From Ascaphus truei (Eukaryota; Chordata; Amphibia; Anura; Ascaphidae), in NCBI GenBank assembly GCA_036426205.1, contig CM071568.1, positions 122,290,314 through 122,354,313 of the forward strand: a DNA stretch of 64,000 nucleotides. Direction: 5' to 3'. The notes under the pieces were generated by a model that ran no database searches, had not been told where the DNA came from, and worked only from the letters and a program-made list of their open reading frames with translations. A program made the translations under genes and the position numbers. Of the stretch, positions 10,807-21,977 are shown in pieces. Position 1 is the stretch's first letter. Each line of letters begins with the position of its first letter.

Positions 10807-11488
10807 CCTGTGCGAGGTTCGGACCAGGAAAGGTGTGTTCTACAAAACAGCCAAGCTCCTCCGCCCAGGCGAGGAGAGGCGTAATAGAGGGCACGTGGAG
10901 GACAGAGCGCGGCATTTGATCATTAACGTAGGGGGCATCAAATATAAGATCCCGTGGACCACTTTAGAAGACTGCCCTTTGACTAGGCTTGGAAAACTAA
11001 AAGCTTGCAATAACTATGATGAGATAATGGACGTCTGCGATGACTACGACATCAGCTGTAATGAGTTCTTCTTTGACCGCAACCCTTGTGCCTTTAGGAC
11101 TATTATGACTTTCTTGGCAGCTGGGAAGCTAAGAATACTGCGTGAGATGTGTGCCCTGTCCTTTCAGGAAGAGCTCATATACTGGGGCATAGAGGAAGAG
11201 CAGCTAGAGTGGTGCTGCCTGAGGAAGCTGCAGCAGAAGGAAGAGGAACTCGCCGAAGCCAAGATGTACGAGGGGGAATTCGAAAACTCAAAGGAGAATT
11301 CCGAAAGTGCCTTGCAGGACAGCGGACGTTTTGCCCAGTGCATGAAACATCTCCGGGACATGGTGGAGAACCCTCACTCAGGGATCCCTGGGAAGATTTT
11401 TGCCTGCCTGTCAGTCTCCTTTGTGGCTATCACAGCAGTCAGCCTCTGTATCAGCACCATGCCAGATCTTAGAGAAGAGGAGGAGCGG
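10730..11488 (+). CDS. kcng2: Kv6-type silent potassium-channel subunit, first coding exon
   Basis: This exon encodes the cytoplasmic N-terminus and the start of membrane segment S1 of a Kv6 subunit. Kv6 proteins do not conduct alone; they assemble with Kv2 subunits and change their gating. The T1 tetramerisation domain spans about residues 62-165 (HLIINVGG, CDDYD, EFFFDRNPCAFR, FQEELIYWGIEE, CCLRKL). A charged linker follows, then S1 (about 222-243, FACLSVSFVAITAV). The C-x20-CC part of the T1 zinc motif is present, but Arg135 replaces the upstream His; other Kv6 members I recall also lack that His. NPCAFR, the CCLRKL-to-EELAEAK stretch and STMPDL before the exon end favour KCNG2 over KCNG1/3/4. 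Translation may start at Met1 (10730) or Met5 (10742, MALLSG), which better matches the family. The exon ends in phase 0 after EEER. Later segments (S2-S6, pore) lie on an exon not in this window. Confidence 0.9.
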
Positions 11489-11494
11489 GTGAGT
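11489..11494 (+). promoter_or_regulatory. Splice donor after the KCNG exon
   Basis: GTGAGT follows CGG of the final EEER codon. The KCNG frame runs only 21 more codons beyond this point into sequence without channel similarity, which confirms the exon end. Confidence 0.9.
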
Positions 11495-12587
11495 GTTACT
11501 GATATGGTCCTTTCATCCATAGTACAATACAATTTTAACCAACACCGGAGATAAACTTTAATCAAGAATACAGGAAGAAAAATATTTATGTTTTGGCAAA
11601 TTGGGACAGTAGTCACAGGCTTGTTTTACTTTTTATTTACATTCATTTTAGGGACAGAACCTCAATTTTAAAAAGCATTTTTCATTTAAGGTTTGGTAAA
11701 AAAAAAAATACTTCTGCCTCATCCAGTAGTGTTGTTTATTTGCCTTGTGCTGCTGAGTAATGTACACAAGGTTTTACATGGTCGCCAAAGTAAAAAAACT
11801 CACCAGCACATAGGACAAACAGAGGCACATGCATCATGCACTGTTAAGTTTATCTCACCCATTCTGGCATTAACTCACATTCAAGTCAATGGGAGTAAAT
11901 GCTGTAATGGGTGCAATAACCTGTACGGTACTTGATGCATGTGCCCCGTAAGTACCATAAGTGGTATCTAATATAACAACTAGAACATTCTTGTGGCACT
12001 GTTACCCACGAGGTGCCTGACTTGAATCCAATCAAACATATATTGCCTTTCTAATCGGAGGGGAAAAAATTCTAAACTCTGGTCCTGATATCGTCTGGTT
12101 CAAGCGACCATCTGTCATTTTTACTGTATTTTTTATGCTTGTATTGTTAAAATGATTATTTTATTGACATTCTTCTACTCTTGTTGGGATCTATTGTAGT
12201 CCCAAATTATTATTTTTTCGAGTGCTGAGGAGACCAGTTCTTGTTTTTAGTGATCAGGAATTAGGGAATCCTGTTCGAGCACCTATAGTTATATTATATT
12301 TCAAACCCCTTTTTCTTATTGCGTGGCGCTGTCTGGTTTACACTAGATTATATCTATTTATAACATGGTTTAGGCTTAAAAAATAGATATGCTGAGCTCT
12401 CAAATGGTTATCAGGTTGCGTTTCTGTCTTTGGGCAATTACGCGCAGGTATCAGAAAAGTATGGCTGTGCCTCAAAGCTGGAGATGTTAAACAAACAATG
12501 GTCCCACTTTATGATGAATTAGCAATACTGCTGCTAGTAGCGTATGGATGAGGTGTGTTGAGATTACAGGGTGACTATATTCTAACC
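11495..12587 (+). other. Intron sequence, nothing recognised
   Basis: This AT-rich sequence has no ORF or RNA gene that I can support. Confidence 0.5.
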
Positions 12588-13143
12588 TAAGGCTACGTCT
12601 ATACCCACGCTGCGCGATCACATGTATTGCCCTCTTTGAGACTGTCTATAGATGGCGCTAGAACGCACATCAGACAGAGCTTAAAACGGCGCGAAATTGA
12701 AGAAGACAGAGGCAAGTGATTTATTGCGCGATGGCATGATCACGTGACCTGTCTCCTCCAATCAAAGTGAAATTATATTTTCAAAGTGACGCCATTTTTT
12801 TTTTGGTATGCCGGTGGTAAACACACACACAACACAAACAACATACACAACACACACAAAATTAAAGTTAATTTCCATACCGGGGGAAGTGAACTTGTCT
12901 GCACAGTGCTTCAGATGCTGAATTTGAAAAAATGCCTGTGGATCGGGATGTGAGGTACGGAAGTGACGTCCGCACCGGAAAGTCATTGCCACGCCTCCAA
13001 ATCTTTATTGCCACGCCCCCAAATCGCACCCGCTGCATACTCTGCAAAGCCATGAAAACGCTCAGGCTTTAGCAAGAGTATCGCAGCGTGTGTGCGCCTC
13101 CCCTCCGTTCCGCTCCGTCTGAGTTAGTATAGACGTAGCCTAA
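12588..13143. mobile_element. PIF/Harbinger-type MITE
   Basis: A 550-bp non-coding element (12591-13140) has 14-bp perfect terminal inverted repeats, GGCTACGTCTATAC at the left and its complement at the right. TAA flanks both sides (12588-12590, 13141-13143). A 3-bp TWA target duplication with GG-starting termini is typical of PIF/Harbinger. The interior is CpG-rich near the right end. Confidence 0.8.
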
Positions 13144-13454
13144 GATTACTTACTAGCTTGCACAGTGAATTATAAAATACACTTTTGTATAGATTTATAA
13201 ATGAAGATGCCTTCAAATTCAAGCATGTTTCGCAAACCTGTTTTATTTTCTAAAATATCACATAAGAGGTAAATTATTAGTCTCCCATCTGCAAAACTGG
13301 ACCTTACCACTGCAAGAGAATAGCACCAGATTTATGAAAAGGAAATCCCCATTTACTTTCAATGGGATTCCTTTTCTTTGATAAATATGGTACTGATTTT
13401 AGTATTGGTTTTGCCCAAGTTTTGAAAGTAGGAAACTTTACTAATTAGCCTTCT

Positions 13455-13566
13455 ATGACCCAGATCCACAAACGGGTGCGAAGCTTTTGCAAGCCTCAGC
13501 TCCCATTCATATGAACGCGATTAAAGGCGGGCTGAAGCTTAGCCCTCCCTTGTGGATCTGGGCCCA
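13455..13566. repeat. Small palindromic MITE-like repeat, copy 1
   Basis: The ends are inverted copies built on GACCCAGATCCACAAA and TTGTGGATCTGGGCCC, with inner GAAGCTT motifs. A relative with the same layout lies at about 43028-43150. Confidence 0.6.
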
Positions 13567-14055
13567 TGTACAGGTATTTAAACTACAGAGGTGATGGCTA
13601 TGGATAGGCTAAGGAGCATAGTGAGTGTCACTTTCTACCCTCTAAACTTTTTTTCTAGCAGGGATAACCCTGAAGCTTCCACTAGCTGCATTACAGAGCT
13701 GTTTTAAGGGATAACTTTCTCACTCTAGTTTTGACCTTTCTGGGCTTGTTGGCTTCAGCTTGGTAACTGGCACTGCATTATATTGTAAGTCACGTGCATA
13801 ACAGTAATAGCTTTCTTATTCGGATCAGTTCATTACAATTGTAACATGGCTTGGATATGTTTCTCAAATAGCTTACAAATTATATCAGATAAATTTAAGC
13901 TCCACCTGCTACCCTTTTTTACAATCCCCCAATATTGAAACGTGTATTATTTTCATTAATTTGCTGTCTTGCGTTATTTCATTCACCTATTAAAGCAAAT
14001 CTACAAATAAAAGACAATGAAACTATTAAGCTACAGTACGTCCTCAGTTTGCCAC
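13567..14055. other. Intron sequence, nothing recognised
   Basis: AT-rich sequence without ORFs or recognisable repeats. Confidence 0.45.
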
Positions 14056-14540
14056 TCTTAAAGGAGCAATGCAATATCCTACATTTTTTTAAATAAATCA
14101 GTTCTATAGTATTAGATAATACTTACTACATTTTTAAATTCAACTCTTAATGCCATTTTAATGAGTATTCATATACTGAGCATCCTTTGATTTGTATAGT
14201 CCCACCTCCCCAGCAGTGCAAGATCTTTGTAATACTTTCCTGTTTGTGATAGTTTGTGGCCAATATTCCCAGCAGTTTGAGCTACAAACTATAACAATAG
14301 ATAATGTTACCATACTAATACATTGTAGCTGCTGAGTTACATTGACTGAAGGATTGATTGAAACTGAAAGGCAACCACTTAGTGAACCCTGGGAAGCAGG
14401 ATCTTTGCTGATCGATCACGGGAGAACTAATCGATTGGCAGCGAAGGTAATTAGTTTTCAATAAAAGTAATCAAAAGCTGCTTTTATGAAACCACTTTTT
14501 TTTTTATATAAAGTGCCGCGCTTTGTGACTCTTTAAGGTA
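14056..14540. repeat. Interspersed repeat related to 25330-25650
   Basis: Shared features with the second locus include TAAATCAGTTCT near the left part, AGTGAACCC, GCCGATCGA- and TGCTGATCGATC-type motifs, CTAATTA, and a right end rich in AAAAGCAGC/GCTGCTTT. No coding capacity. The TTAAAGGAGCAATGC left end and CTTTAAGG right end suggest a DNA-transposon-derived MITE. Confidence 0.5.
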
Positions 14541-14729
14541 ACCCTCATGCACACACCACTCTGACGTCACTCTGTGCAGGTGTCCAAGATGGCAGAATGA
14601 GGCGTGACATGAAGGGGAACACTGTGAAGTGGCTTATACACGTGACTTTTTCTTGGCAGCGTCACTGGCTGGGCATAACTGTGAGGTAGCAAATCAAATT
14701 ATCCTGCAAGTGACCCAAATTGACCTGGC

Positions 14730-15463
14730 ATTAGTAGATGCCATTTTTAAAACCAGAGACATAACATAAAATACAGACAAAGCTCAGTGCACATCCAGAA
14801 AAACTTATATATGGTACAGTGCCTAAATATACATGTATAAATAACAAATAAATAAAATGGTCTTTTAGTTTAACATTTTGGCGAAATTGTTGTAAGCCCC
14901 TGAGCCAACTGCACGGCAGACCACATTTCAAGGGTCCCTAACACTAATATAGATTCAGGGGAACTTGCTTGCTTGCAGTATGATTGTGACAAATCTATTA
15001 CAGAGTGCTTTTCCTGGTAATGTACAGGTTAATAAAAGCTTCAATCAGACTTAGAACTTTTGCAACTAATATTGACAGATTCACTATAAATCATTCTTCC
15101 TGGTAATGCATAGGTTATTAAGAATCTATATTAGTGTTAGGGACCCTTGAGATGTGGTCTGCCGTGCAGTTGGCTCAAGGGCTTACAATAATTTGGCCAA
15201 AATGTTAAACTAAAAGACCATTTTATTTATTTGTTATTTATACATGTATATTTAGGCACTGTACCGTATATAAGTTTTTCTGGATGTGCACTGAGCTTTG
15301 TCTGTGTTTTATGTTACTGTATGTCTCTGGTTTTAAATACATATTGCCATGCTCAGTAGCACTCCTCTGTGACATTTATATGCTTATATATATGTTGTGG
15401 GTATTTTGGGGGTTCAATATGAGCTTGTAGGTGTTCTGTATGTTTTATAATTAGTAGATGCCA
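14730..15463. mobile_element. Palindromic element with 14-bp target duplication
   Basis: The 14-bp sequence ATTAGTAGATGCCA occurs directly at 14730-14743 and 15450-15463. Between them, about 215 bp at 14744-14960 reappears inverted at about 15115-15335 at well over 90% identity, around a roughly 150-bp spacer. The spacer holds a short direct repeat (TTCCTGGTAATG). No ORF was found. The long target duplication points to a retrotransposition-type insertion rather than a cut-and-paste DNA transposon. Confidence 0.7.
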
Positions 15464-15506
15464 GGCAGCTATTTCATTACGCAGTCTAAAAAAAAACCAT
15501 GCTCAG

Positions 15507-18362
15507 GTATAGGTGTATTCATAAAGGAGGAGAATGGTTATAAAAATAACCCAAAAGAATCCTATTTGCACTCACTAACAATAATAAATGGCTAGGAAAA
15601 ATTTAATCCATGGGAGAGACCCATTAGTCATTTAGTAAACATATTAAAATACTTTAATTAATAAATATGCAAAGAACCAAAATAAATTCTAAAAGAAACC
15701 GGGTAGGTACAGGAAGGTGAGTGATAAATACAACTTATAATCATAAACAAGGTGTCACTATCAAGTGAGATGAAGGACATCAAGTATATATAAATGATGC
15801 ACCAATGGTCCTATAGGACAATATCTCAAAGCCGCTATATATCCTTTTCTTAGTAAGGAGTATATGTCTCACACACATATATAGGTATTACGGTCAATTC
15901 GTTCCTTGTGTGTTACAGAAAACCTGAAGCATTATGACTCTCCATACAGAGGGGGTATCGCCGCTGTTTAACCGCCTGTGAATTAATATAACACAGCTAT
16001 AACAGTATAAAAATACAAATATAGAATCAGAACCTGGCGCGTGTGTATATAAATGATTATCAATGTGTATAGTTCATTAAAGGATATGTGATAATGTGAG
16101 TGAAGTCCTTATTCTTGCAGACTTGAGTGGTTAGCCGATGAGAAATGGACTCAAAAACACAGTTCACAGGGCAAACAGTCCTCTTCACAGTGTGATGCTA
16201 CCCTGTAGATGTGAGACATGAAGCAGGGAAAAAAACATTGCGCAGTATTGTTTTACAGCCAAATGCACCCTAATTCTTTGAACTCAATAGATTGCCTACT
16301 TACTAGAAGTAGGCAGGTCGCATACAGGGGAGAGGAACTGTGTTTGGAGTCTTCCGAGTCCAAGCAGCTTTGGGTATAGCACGAACCCCTCGTGGTGTCC
16401 TCAGCTTCAGTGGATGTAGGAAGGGTCTTCCTCTCAGGAAAAGATGTCTCCTGGGCCTGTCTTCGGATTCCTGTATCTTATTCTTTCCATTGCTAGCACT
16501 GTAGAGGAAAGGAACCAGCCTGAGAGAGCAGAAGCAGAAGGAGCGCTACCTAATGGCCAGAGTCCATGAGCTGCTGCATAGAGATCCTTCTCCTCTCCTC
16601 CTCCCTACAATTCTGTGAATGCCCTGTTTATTGTGACATTACATATTTGCATCCAGGGGCTCCTTAAGCTTTGACAGGCAAATAAACTCATCTCCTTCTT
16701 CATGCAAAATGGAGTCCTCCTTGAATGTCTGAATAACTGTATTGACAAACACATACAGAAATAAATAGAAAAACTTGGGGATGTATAAATTAGGAGGTGA
16801 AAAAATAATACTGTGACAGGGAAAGCAGTTGGGAGACCACGGATCTGTGACAGCAAACTTGAAAGCTTTCAAGTTTGCAGCCACAGCTAAGTGGTCTCCA
16901 ACTGCTTTCCCTGTCACAGTATTATTTTTCACCTCCTAATTTATACATCCCCAAGTTTTTCTATTTATTCGTATGTGTTGTCAATACAGTTATTCAGACA
17001 TTCAAGGAGGACTCCATTTTGATGAAGAAGGGATGAGTTTATTTGCCTGTCAAAGCTTAAGGAGCCCCTGGATGCAAATAGTAATGGCACAATAAACAGG
17101 GCATTCACAGAATTGTAGGGAGGAGGAGAGGAGAAGGATCTCTATGCAGCAGCTCATGGACTCTGGCCATTAGGTAGCGCTCCTTCTGCTTCTGCTCTCT
17201 CGGGCTGGTTCCTTCCTCTACAGTGCTAGCAATGGAAAGAATAAGATACAGGAATCCGAAGACAGGCCCAGGAGACATCTTTTCCTGAGAGGAAGACCCT
17301 TCCTACATCCACTGAAGCTGAGGACACCACGAGGGGTTCGTGCTATACCCAAAGCGCTTGGACTCGGAAGACTCCAAACACAGTTCCTCTCCCCTGTATG
17401 CGACCTACTTCTAGTAAGTAGGCATCTATTGAGTTCAAAGAATTAGGGTGCATTTGGCTGTTAAAACAATACTGCGCAATGTTTTTTTCCCTGCTTCATG
17501 TTCACATCTACAGGGTAGCATCACACTGTGAAGAGGACTGTTTGCCCTGTGAACTGTGTTTTGAGTCATTTCATCGGCTAACCACTCAAGTCTGCAAGAA
17601 TAAGGACTTCACTCACATTATCACATATCCTTTAATGAACTATACACATTGATAATCATTAATATACACACGCGCCAGGTTCTGATTCTATATTTGTATT
17701 TTTATGTTGTTTTTTGGGGTTTATTTTGAGATATTCCCTAGTAGAATACCAGGCTGCTTAGTTTTGTGCACTGCACTGTTTAATTTTAGGTCTAGCGCTT
17801 GTTTTAGTACTTTTGTATTGTTATTAGCTATAATAGTATATATAAGCGGCAGTATCTACGTTCCTCTCATCAGTCACATAAAAGCACCGGGCACATGGTT
17901 AATGCGGCATTGTTAAGGAGATATACGACCTGGCGTCTTAGTTGTTACAGCGAAGCTTCCACTGTCCGTTCCGTACCCGCGCTCCCTGATGACATCACAG
18001 TAAGGACGTCATAAAACCACCGACGTACGTTTCGCGCCACCTAGCGCTTTTTCAAGGTAATGTTCCCATTATAGCGGTGTTATATTAATTCACAGGCGGT
18101 TAAACAGCGGCGATACCCCCTCTGTATGGAGAGTCATAACGCATCAGGTTTTCTCTAACACACACGGAACGAATTGACCGTAATACCTATTTTTCCTAGC
18201 CATTTATTATTGTTAGTGAGTGCAAATAGGATTCTTTTGGGTTATTTTTATGACCTTTCTCCTCCTTTATGTCTCTACCATTCCCGTATGCACCCTACAT
18301 TTATATAGTTTCTACACAGTTGGAGAGCGGCAATATTTTCTGTTTTTGTATAGGTGTATTCA
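15507..18362. mobile_element. 2.8-kb near-perfect palindrome with 15-bp target duplication
   Basis: GTATAGGTGTATTCA flanks the unit directly (15507-15521, 18348-18362). The inner arms, about 16003-16865 and 16866-17708, are inverted copies meeting with no spacer at 16865/16866 (TGAAAGCTTTCA). Beyond that, 15890-15994 pairs with about 18082-18190, and 15522-15612 with about 18196-18285. Each arm also has private sequence: about 280 bp at 15613-15890 on the left and about 350 bp at 17709-18058 on the right. The right private segment holds a hammerhead-like motif. No coding frame was found. This looks like a head-to-head dimer of one element that inserted as a unit. Confidence 0.75.
18017..18060 (-). 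ncRNA. Degenerate hammerhead-ribozyme-like motif
   Basis: On the - strand, stem I (UUACC with GGUGG) encloses a decayed core (UUGAAAA where CUGANGA is expected), stem II (GCGC-loop-GCGC), GAAA, and a self-complementary stem III (ACGUACGU) before C. All stems pair and GAAA is intact, but the first core block has three changes. Self-cleavage is unlikely as it stands. Confidence 0.45.
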
Positions 18363-19510
18363 ACAAGTCTTTAACTTTAAAAAGAAAAAACATGTTCAGT
18401 ACACAATGTGTGCCTTTTAAAGTTGTGTAGAGAGAGAGAGAGATGCATAGAAACTGAATTCCAGAAGTTTCAGAAAATAAACAATACAAAACCCGTTTTA
18501 ATGTGTCAAATCATGCTATGTAAAGCTTCCTTACCACCTGGGAAAAATGAGTTGATGAATTCACAATGGAGGCGCGTGGTCTCAACTGATGTTCCTAAAT
18601 CTTTTTTTTACAAAATAATTGGAGAGTCTGTTCTCCATTCTCTGTTGGGTGCAAAGTATAGACCAGCATAATTAGCCGATTTGTCACCAACCTTATTATA
18701 ATAGCACAGCTTGATAAATTTAGCTGAATAAATGCTGTTTCAGTTGCATAATTTTAGCAAAAGGTAAAAGTATACCCATTTGAATAAATATTTAAGACAA
18801 CGTGCAGGAAACCACCTAGTAGCAATGGTTGATTTGCTTTTAGGCTAAGTAGCCTAGAGCGGCAATTTTTTTTGGTGCGGCAATTTTTGGGGAGGGGCCA
18901 TTTGTGTGTGTTTTCTGTGTTTCTTACCTTTTCCATATCAGGCATGACAATGTGGCACCGTGCCGTCATACGCTGAGGAGGAGTGCCGCCCCCCAGCCTG
19001 CAGGCCGCAGAAAGAGAAATCCGCCACTGACTTGTAGTGTTGAAAGGTTGTGTTGGGGAGACAGACAGTAAGCAATGTTACAGTTTCCTCAGGAATGTTT
19101 TTGCAAAACCATAAAGCCTTCTGGGGTTATTTAATTAGAGGATGTTTAGCACTAACACCTACATGTCACTGAATGCTTTGTAGTACATAGGAAAATGGAC
19201 TGCGCTTGTATCAAATTTACAAATAGACTAGTAAATGCATCTTAATTGTATTTTGTGACATATAATGATTAGAAATGTAGTAAGAGCACAACGCGTACAG
19301 ATGGAATGCTATTTACTTTCGGCACGAGCACCATTTGAAGCGAATGGAGTGCAGCCTAAGTGTGACCACCTCGCGGTCACTCTCCATGACGGCCCAGAGG
19401 AGAGTGAAGTTCCCTGAAGGATTAATGCTGCTTCTGAATGTATTATTAAATTGGCTATATAGAACAAGAAATGGGGGGGGGGGGGACTCAAATGAGAAAT
19501 ATAAAGAAAA
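18363..19510. other. Intron sequence, nothing recognised
   Basis: No ORF, RNA gene or clear repeat apart from short A and GA runs. Confidence 0.45.
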
Positions 19511-20139
19511 ATGACAAATACGTTATAAAGAAATTTTACTGTGATATTGCCACAACATGACCACACAATATGTATAGCTAATCGCAAACTATAGCTATAT
19601 ACGTACAACTGTGAGTAACAGAAAATGGAGTGGAAGAATACGGGGTGAAAGAAGGGAATAAGGAAAAGACAAGGAAAAAGAGGGAGGGATCAATAATAAT
19701 AATAGTATGTTCTTGTATAGCGCTGCTTGTTTTTTACATAGCCCTTTACAGAGACATTTTACAGGACCCTACCCCGTGGAGCTTACAATCTATGTTTATG
19801 GTGCCTGAGGCACAGGGAGATAAAGTGACTTGCCCAAGGTCACAAGCAGCTGACACCAGGAATTGAACCAGGTTCCCCTGCTTCAAACTCAGTGCCAGTC
19901 AGTGTCTTTACTCACTGAGCCACTCCTCCCTTCTCCCTTGATCAAGACAAATAAGGGGGTAACGTTCTTCTGGCCAATTCCCCAAAATCACAGGGATCAA
20001 GGGTACTTCCCTTAATCCTATATGGACAGTAACTCCCAACACACTAAATAACTAAAAACAAAATACACAATATGGCACATATTGTGTGGTCATGTTGTGG
20101 CACTATCACAGTAAAATGTCTTTATAACATATTTGTCAT
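19511..20139. mobile_element. Foldback element with SINE in its loop
   Basis: 62-bp arms at 19511-19572 and 20078-20139 are inverted copies (ATGACAAATA at the outer ends, CACAATATGT at the inner ends). The loop contains a SINE, so the SINE probably inserted into a pre-existing foldback element. Confidence 0.6.
19690..19935 (-). mobile_element. MIR/CORE-type SINE with L2-like tail
   Basis: Read on the - strand, it begins with a tRNA-like promoter region: an A-box-like GTGGCTCAGTGAG and a B-box-like GGTTCAATTCC. A CORE-like segment follows (GACCTTGGGCAAGTCACTT), then a tail containing GATTGTAAGCTCC and a 3' end rich in TAT repeats. The tail motif also occurs near the 3' end of the L2 element at 29214-30325, fitting a SINE that borrows L2 machinery. 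Confidence 0.75.
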
Positions 20140-21070
20140 AGCTTTGGATTCATCGGATGCAACACAGGTGTTCCCTGGGATTAAGGAGCACCGGTATTAG
20201 AATCACTACTTTTGTACTCTTGTTTTGGTTTGCAGCAAACATCTACATATTTTTAGTTTTGTGTTTAAAACATATCGGGGGCTATTTACGACATGGAAAA
20301 AGGGCAAAATCTTAGAAAAGGGGTCTAAAATCCTAAAGTACCTTGTGCGGTCGCCGATTTGGCATTTGTGAAGCAGCTTCTAATGCACTGACCTTTCTGT
20401 TTGTGTGCTACATGCAAGGTAGCGTTCCTAGCATCATCAAGGTATTTACATACATAACATTCACACCTATTTTTTCCCCTTTTTTTGCCCGCCACTTCAG
20501 AGGTGGTAGTAGTGGTTCAATATTCACCCATCCATTAGTTTAGCCCCATATAATCATGGTAACAATTAAAGATGATTATTGAATGTATTTATTGAAGCAT
20601 AAATTAGAGATAAGCGCACTGCTTACGTTATGTTACAAAGAAACAAGTCTCAGCACGTAGGTGTGAACGCTAAAAGTGTCATTAAGTAAATAGTCCCCTC
20701 TGTGCCCCAGAATGGCACCACTTTTGCCTCGATACATACAATACGCCCCTATGTGCTAACCTACTGTGAGAATTTAGTGTGGCTTCTTGGCTGAGGTTTC
20801 CTGATTCTGTATTTGCTGTCTTCATTTAATATATGTATGCTTTTTCAGAGCCCGCTAATGGACCATATCGCTGAATATGTCATGTATTATCTCTAGAGAG
20901 TTGAATGCCGCTGCCAGAATTGGATGCTAAAAGTCTGATTTGCCCAATTCAAATATTTACACAGTACAATTTACATTATGTTGTTACCTATGCTGTTTAA
21001 TGAGCGATTTGTATCCCTGCTTCTAAACACCACAGAAGGAAGACTTTAAACTAATACTTGCCGACCAGTA
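20140..21070. other. Intron sequence, nothing recognised
   Basis: No supported feature. Confidence 0.45.
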
Positions 21071-21072
21071 AG

Positions 21073-21178
21073 TAGTTGCTCTTTCTTTTTTTTGTAGTGT
21101 TAATTGTTAAGTTGCTCTTTCTTTTTTTTGTAGTGTTAATTGTTACAATTAACACTACGAAAAAAGAAAGAGCAACTG
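21073..21178. repeat. Direct plus inverted short repeat
   Basis: A roughly 38-bp unit (GTTGCTCTTTCTTTTTTTTG then TAGTGTTAATTGTTA) is present twice in tandem. It is followed immediately by an inverted, slightly changed third copy ending GAGCAACTGG, so the second and third units can form a hairpin. Confidence 0.8.
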
Positions 21179-21185
21179 GTTGGTA

Positions 21186-21830
21186 AGTGTTAGGGATATA
21201 TGTATATATATATATTTATATCCCTAACCCCCCTATTCACCCCTAAGGGAGATTTGATTGTAGAGAGGTGTTAGTGGTGCTCACCTGTTGGTTCTCAGGA
21301 GGAGTGAGTCTCTGCGATGGTGTAGGGAGTGGGACACAGGACAGTCTTTTAACGATGGTGCAGCGCCTCCATCCTGCAGGGCTGATGGCTGTGCCATTAG
21401 CAGGGGTTCATCCCTACAGGAACCTCCATAGCAGCAGGACAAATAACTCTGGATGCCATATTCATGCAACAGGTTTTATTGCAGCCAGCATACAATATAA
21501 CAGGAACAGAACATAACCCTTATCTTGCCTCCTGGCACAGGGGCACCTTTCCTCCCTGCAGAGGGCATAACTAGGCCTTCCAGGAGCTTGAGGCCCCTGG
21601 GCTAGTCTAAGCTTCCCTTAACCCCTAAGGGGCCATGCTGGAACACCTCCCTCTGGTCCCAGAGGGAGCTAACACTGAACAAGAAGAACCCCAACCAGGG
21701 AGGGGCCCCCACCTTTTATACCTGGGGAGGGGTTATGACCTCTACCCTAGTATCGGGGCAGGCCTAGCTGGCATGACAGGCATCACACCATAGTCATCTC
21801 ACCCCCCCCCCCCCCTTTACATGCGACTCC
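21186..21830 (-). repeat. Candidate solo LTR, - orientation
   Basis: On the - strand a TATA box (TATAAAAGG, 21712-21720) is followed about 240 bases later by AATAAA (21475-21480), a spacing normal for an LTR. No partner LTR, primer site or gag lies next to it, and its limits are not fixed. Confidence 0.4.
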
Positions 21831-21925
21831 AACTGCCAGTATGCCTACACCTGTACATGGCAACTTTGTAACATGAGCAGGATGAGGCTTTACCAGGTTA
21901 TACACTGCTTAGGGAAAACAACTTT

Positions 21926-21941
21926 CACACACACACACACA

Positions 21942-21975
<34 letters not shown>
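21926..21975. repeat. (CA)n microsatellite
   Basis: CA repeat with one CT interruption, next to the left end of the Tc1 element. Confidence 0.95.

Positions 21976-21977
<2 letters not shown>

Noticed and set aside
19690..19935. tRNA gene
   Set aside because: A- and B-box-like motifs belong to a SINE; no cloverleaf or anticodon arm of normal length.
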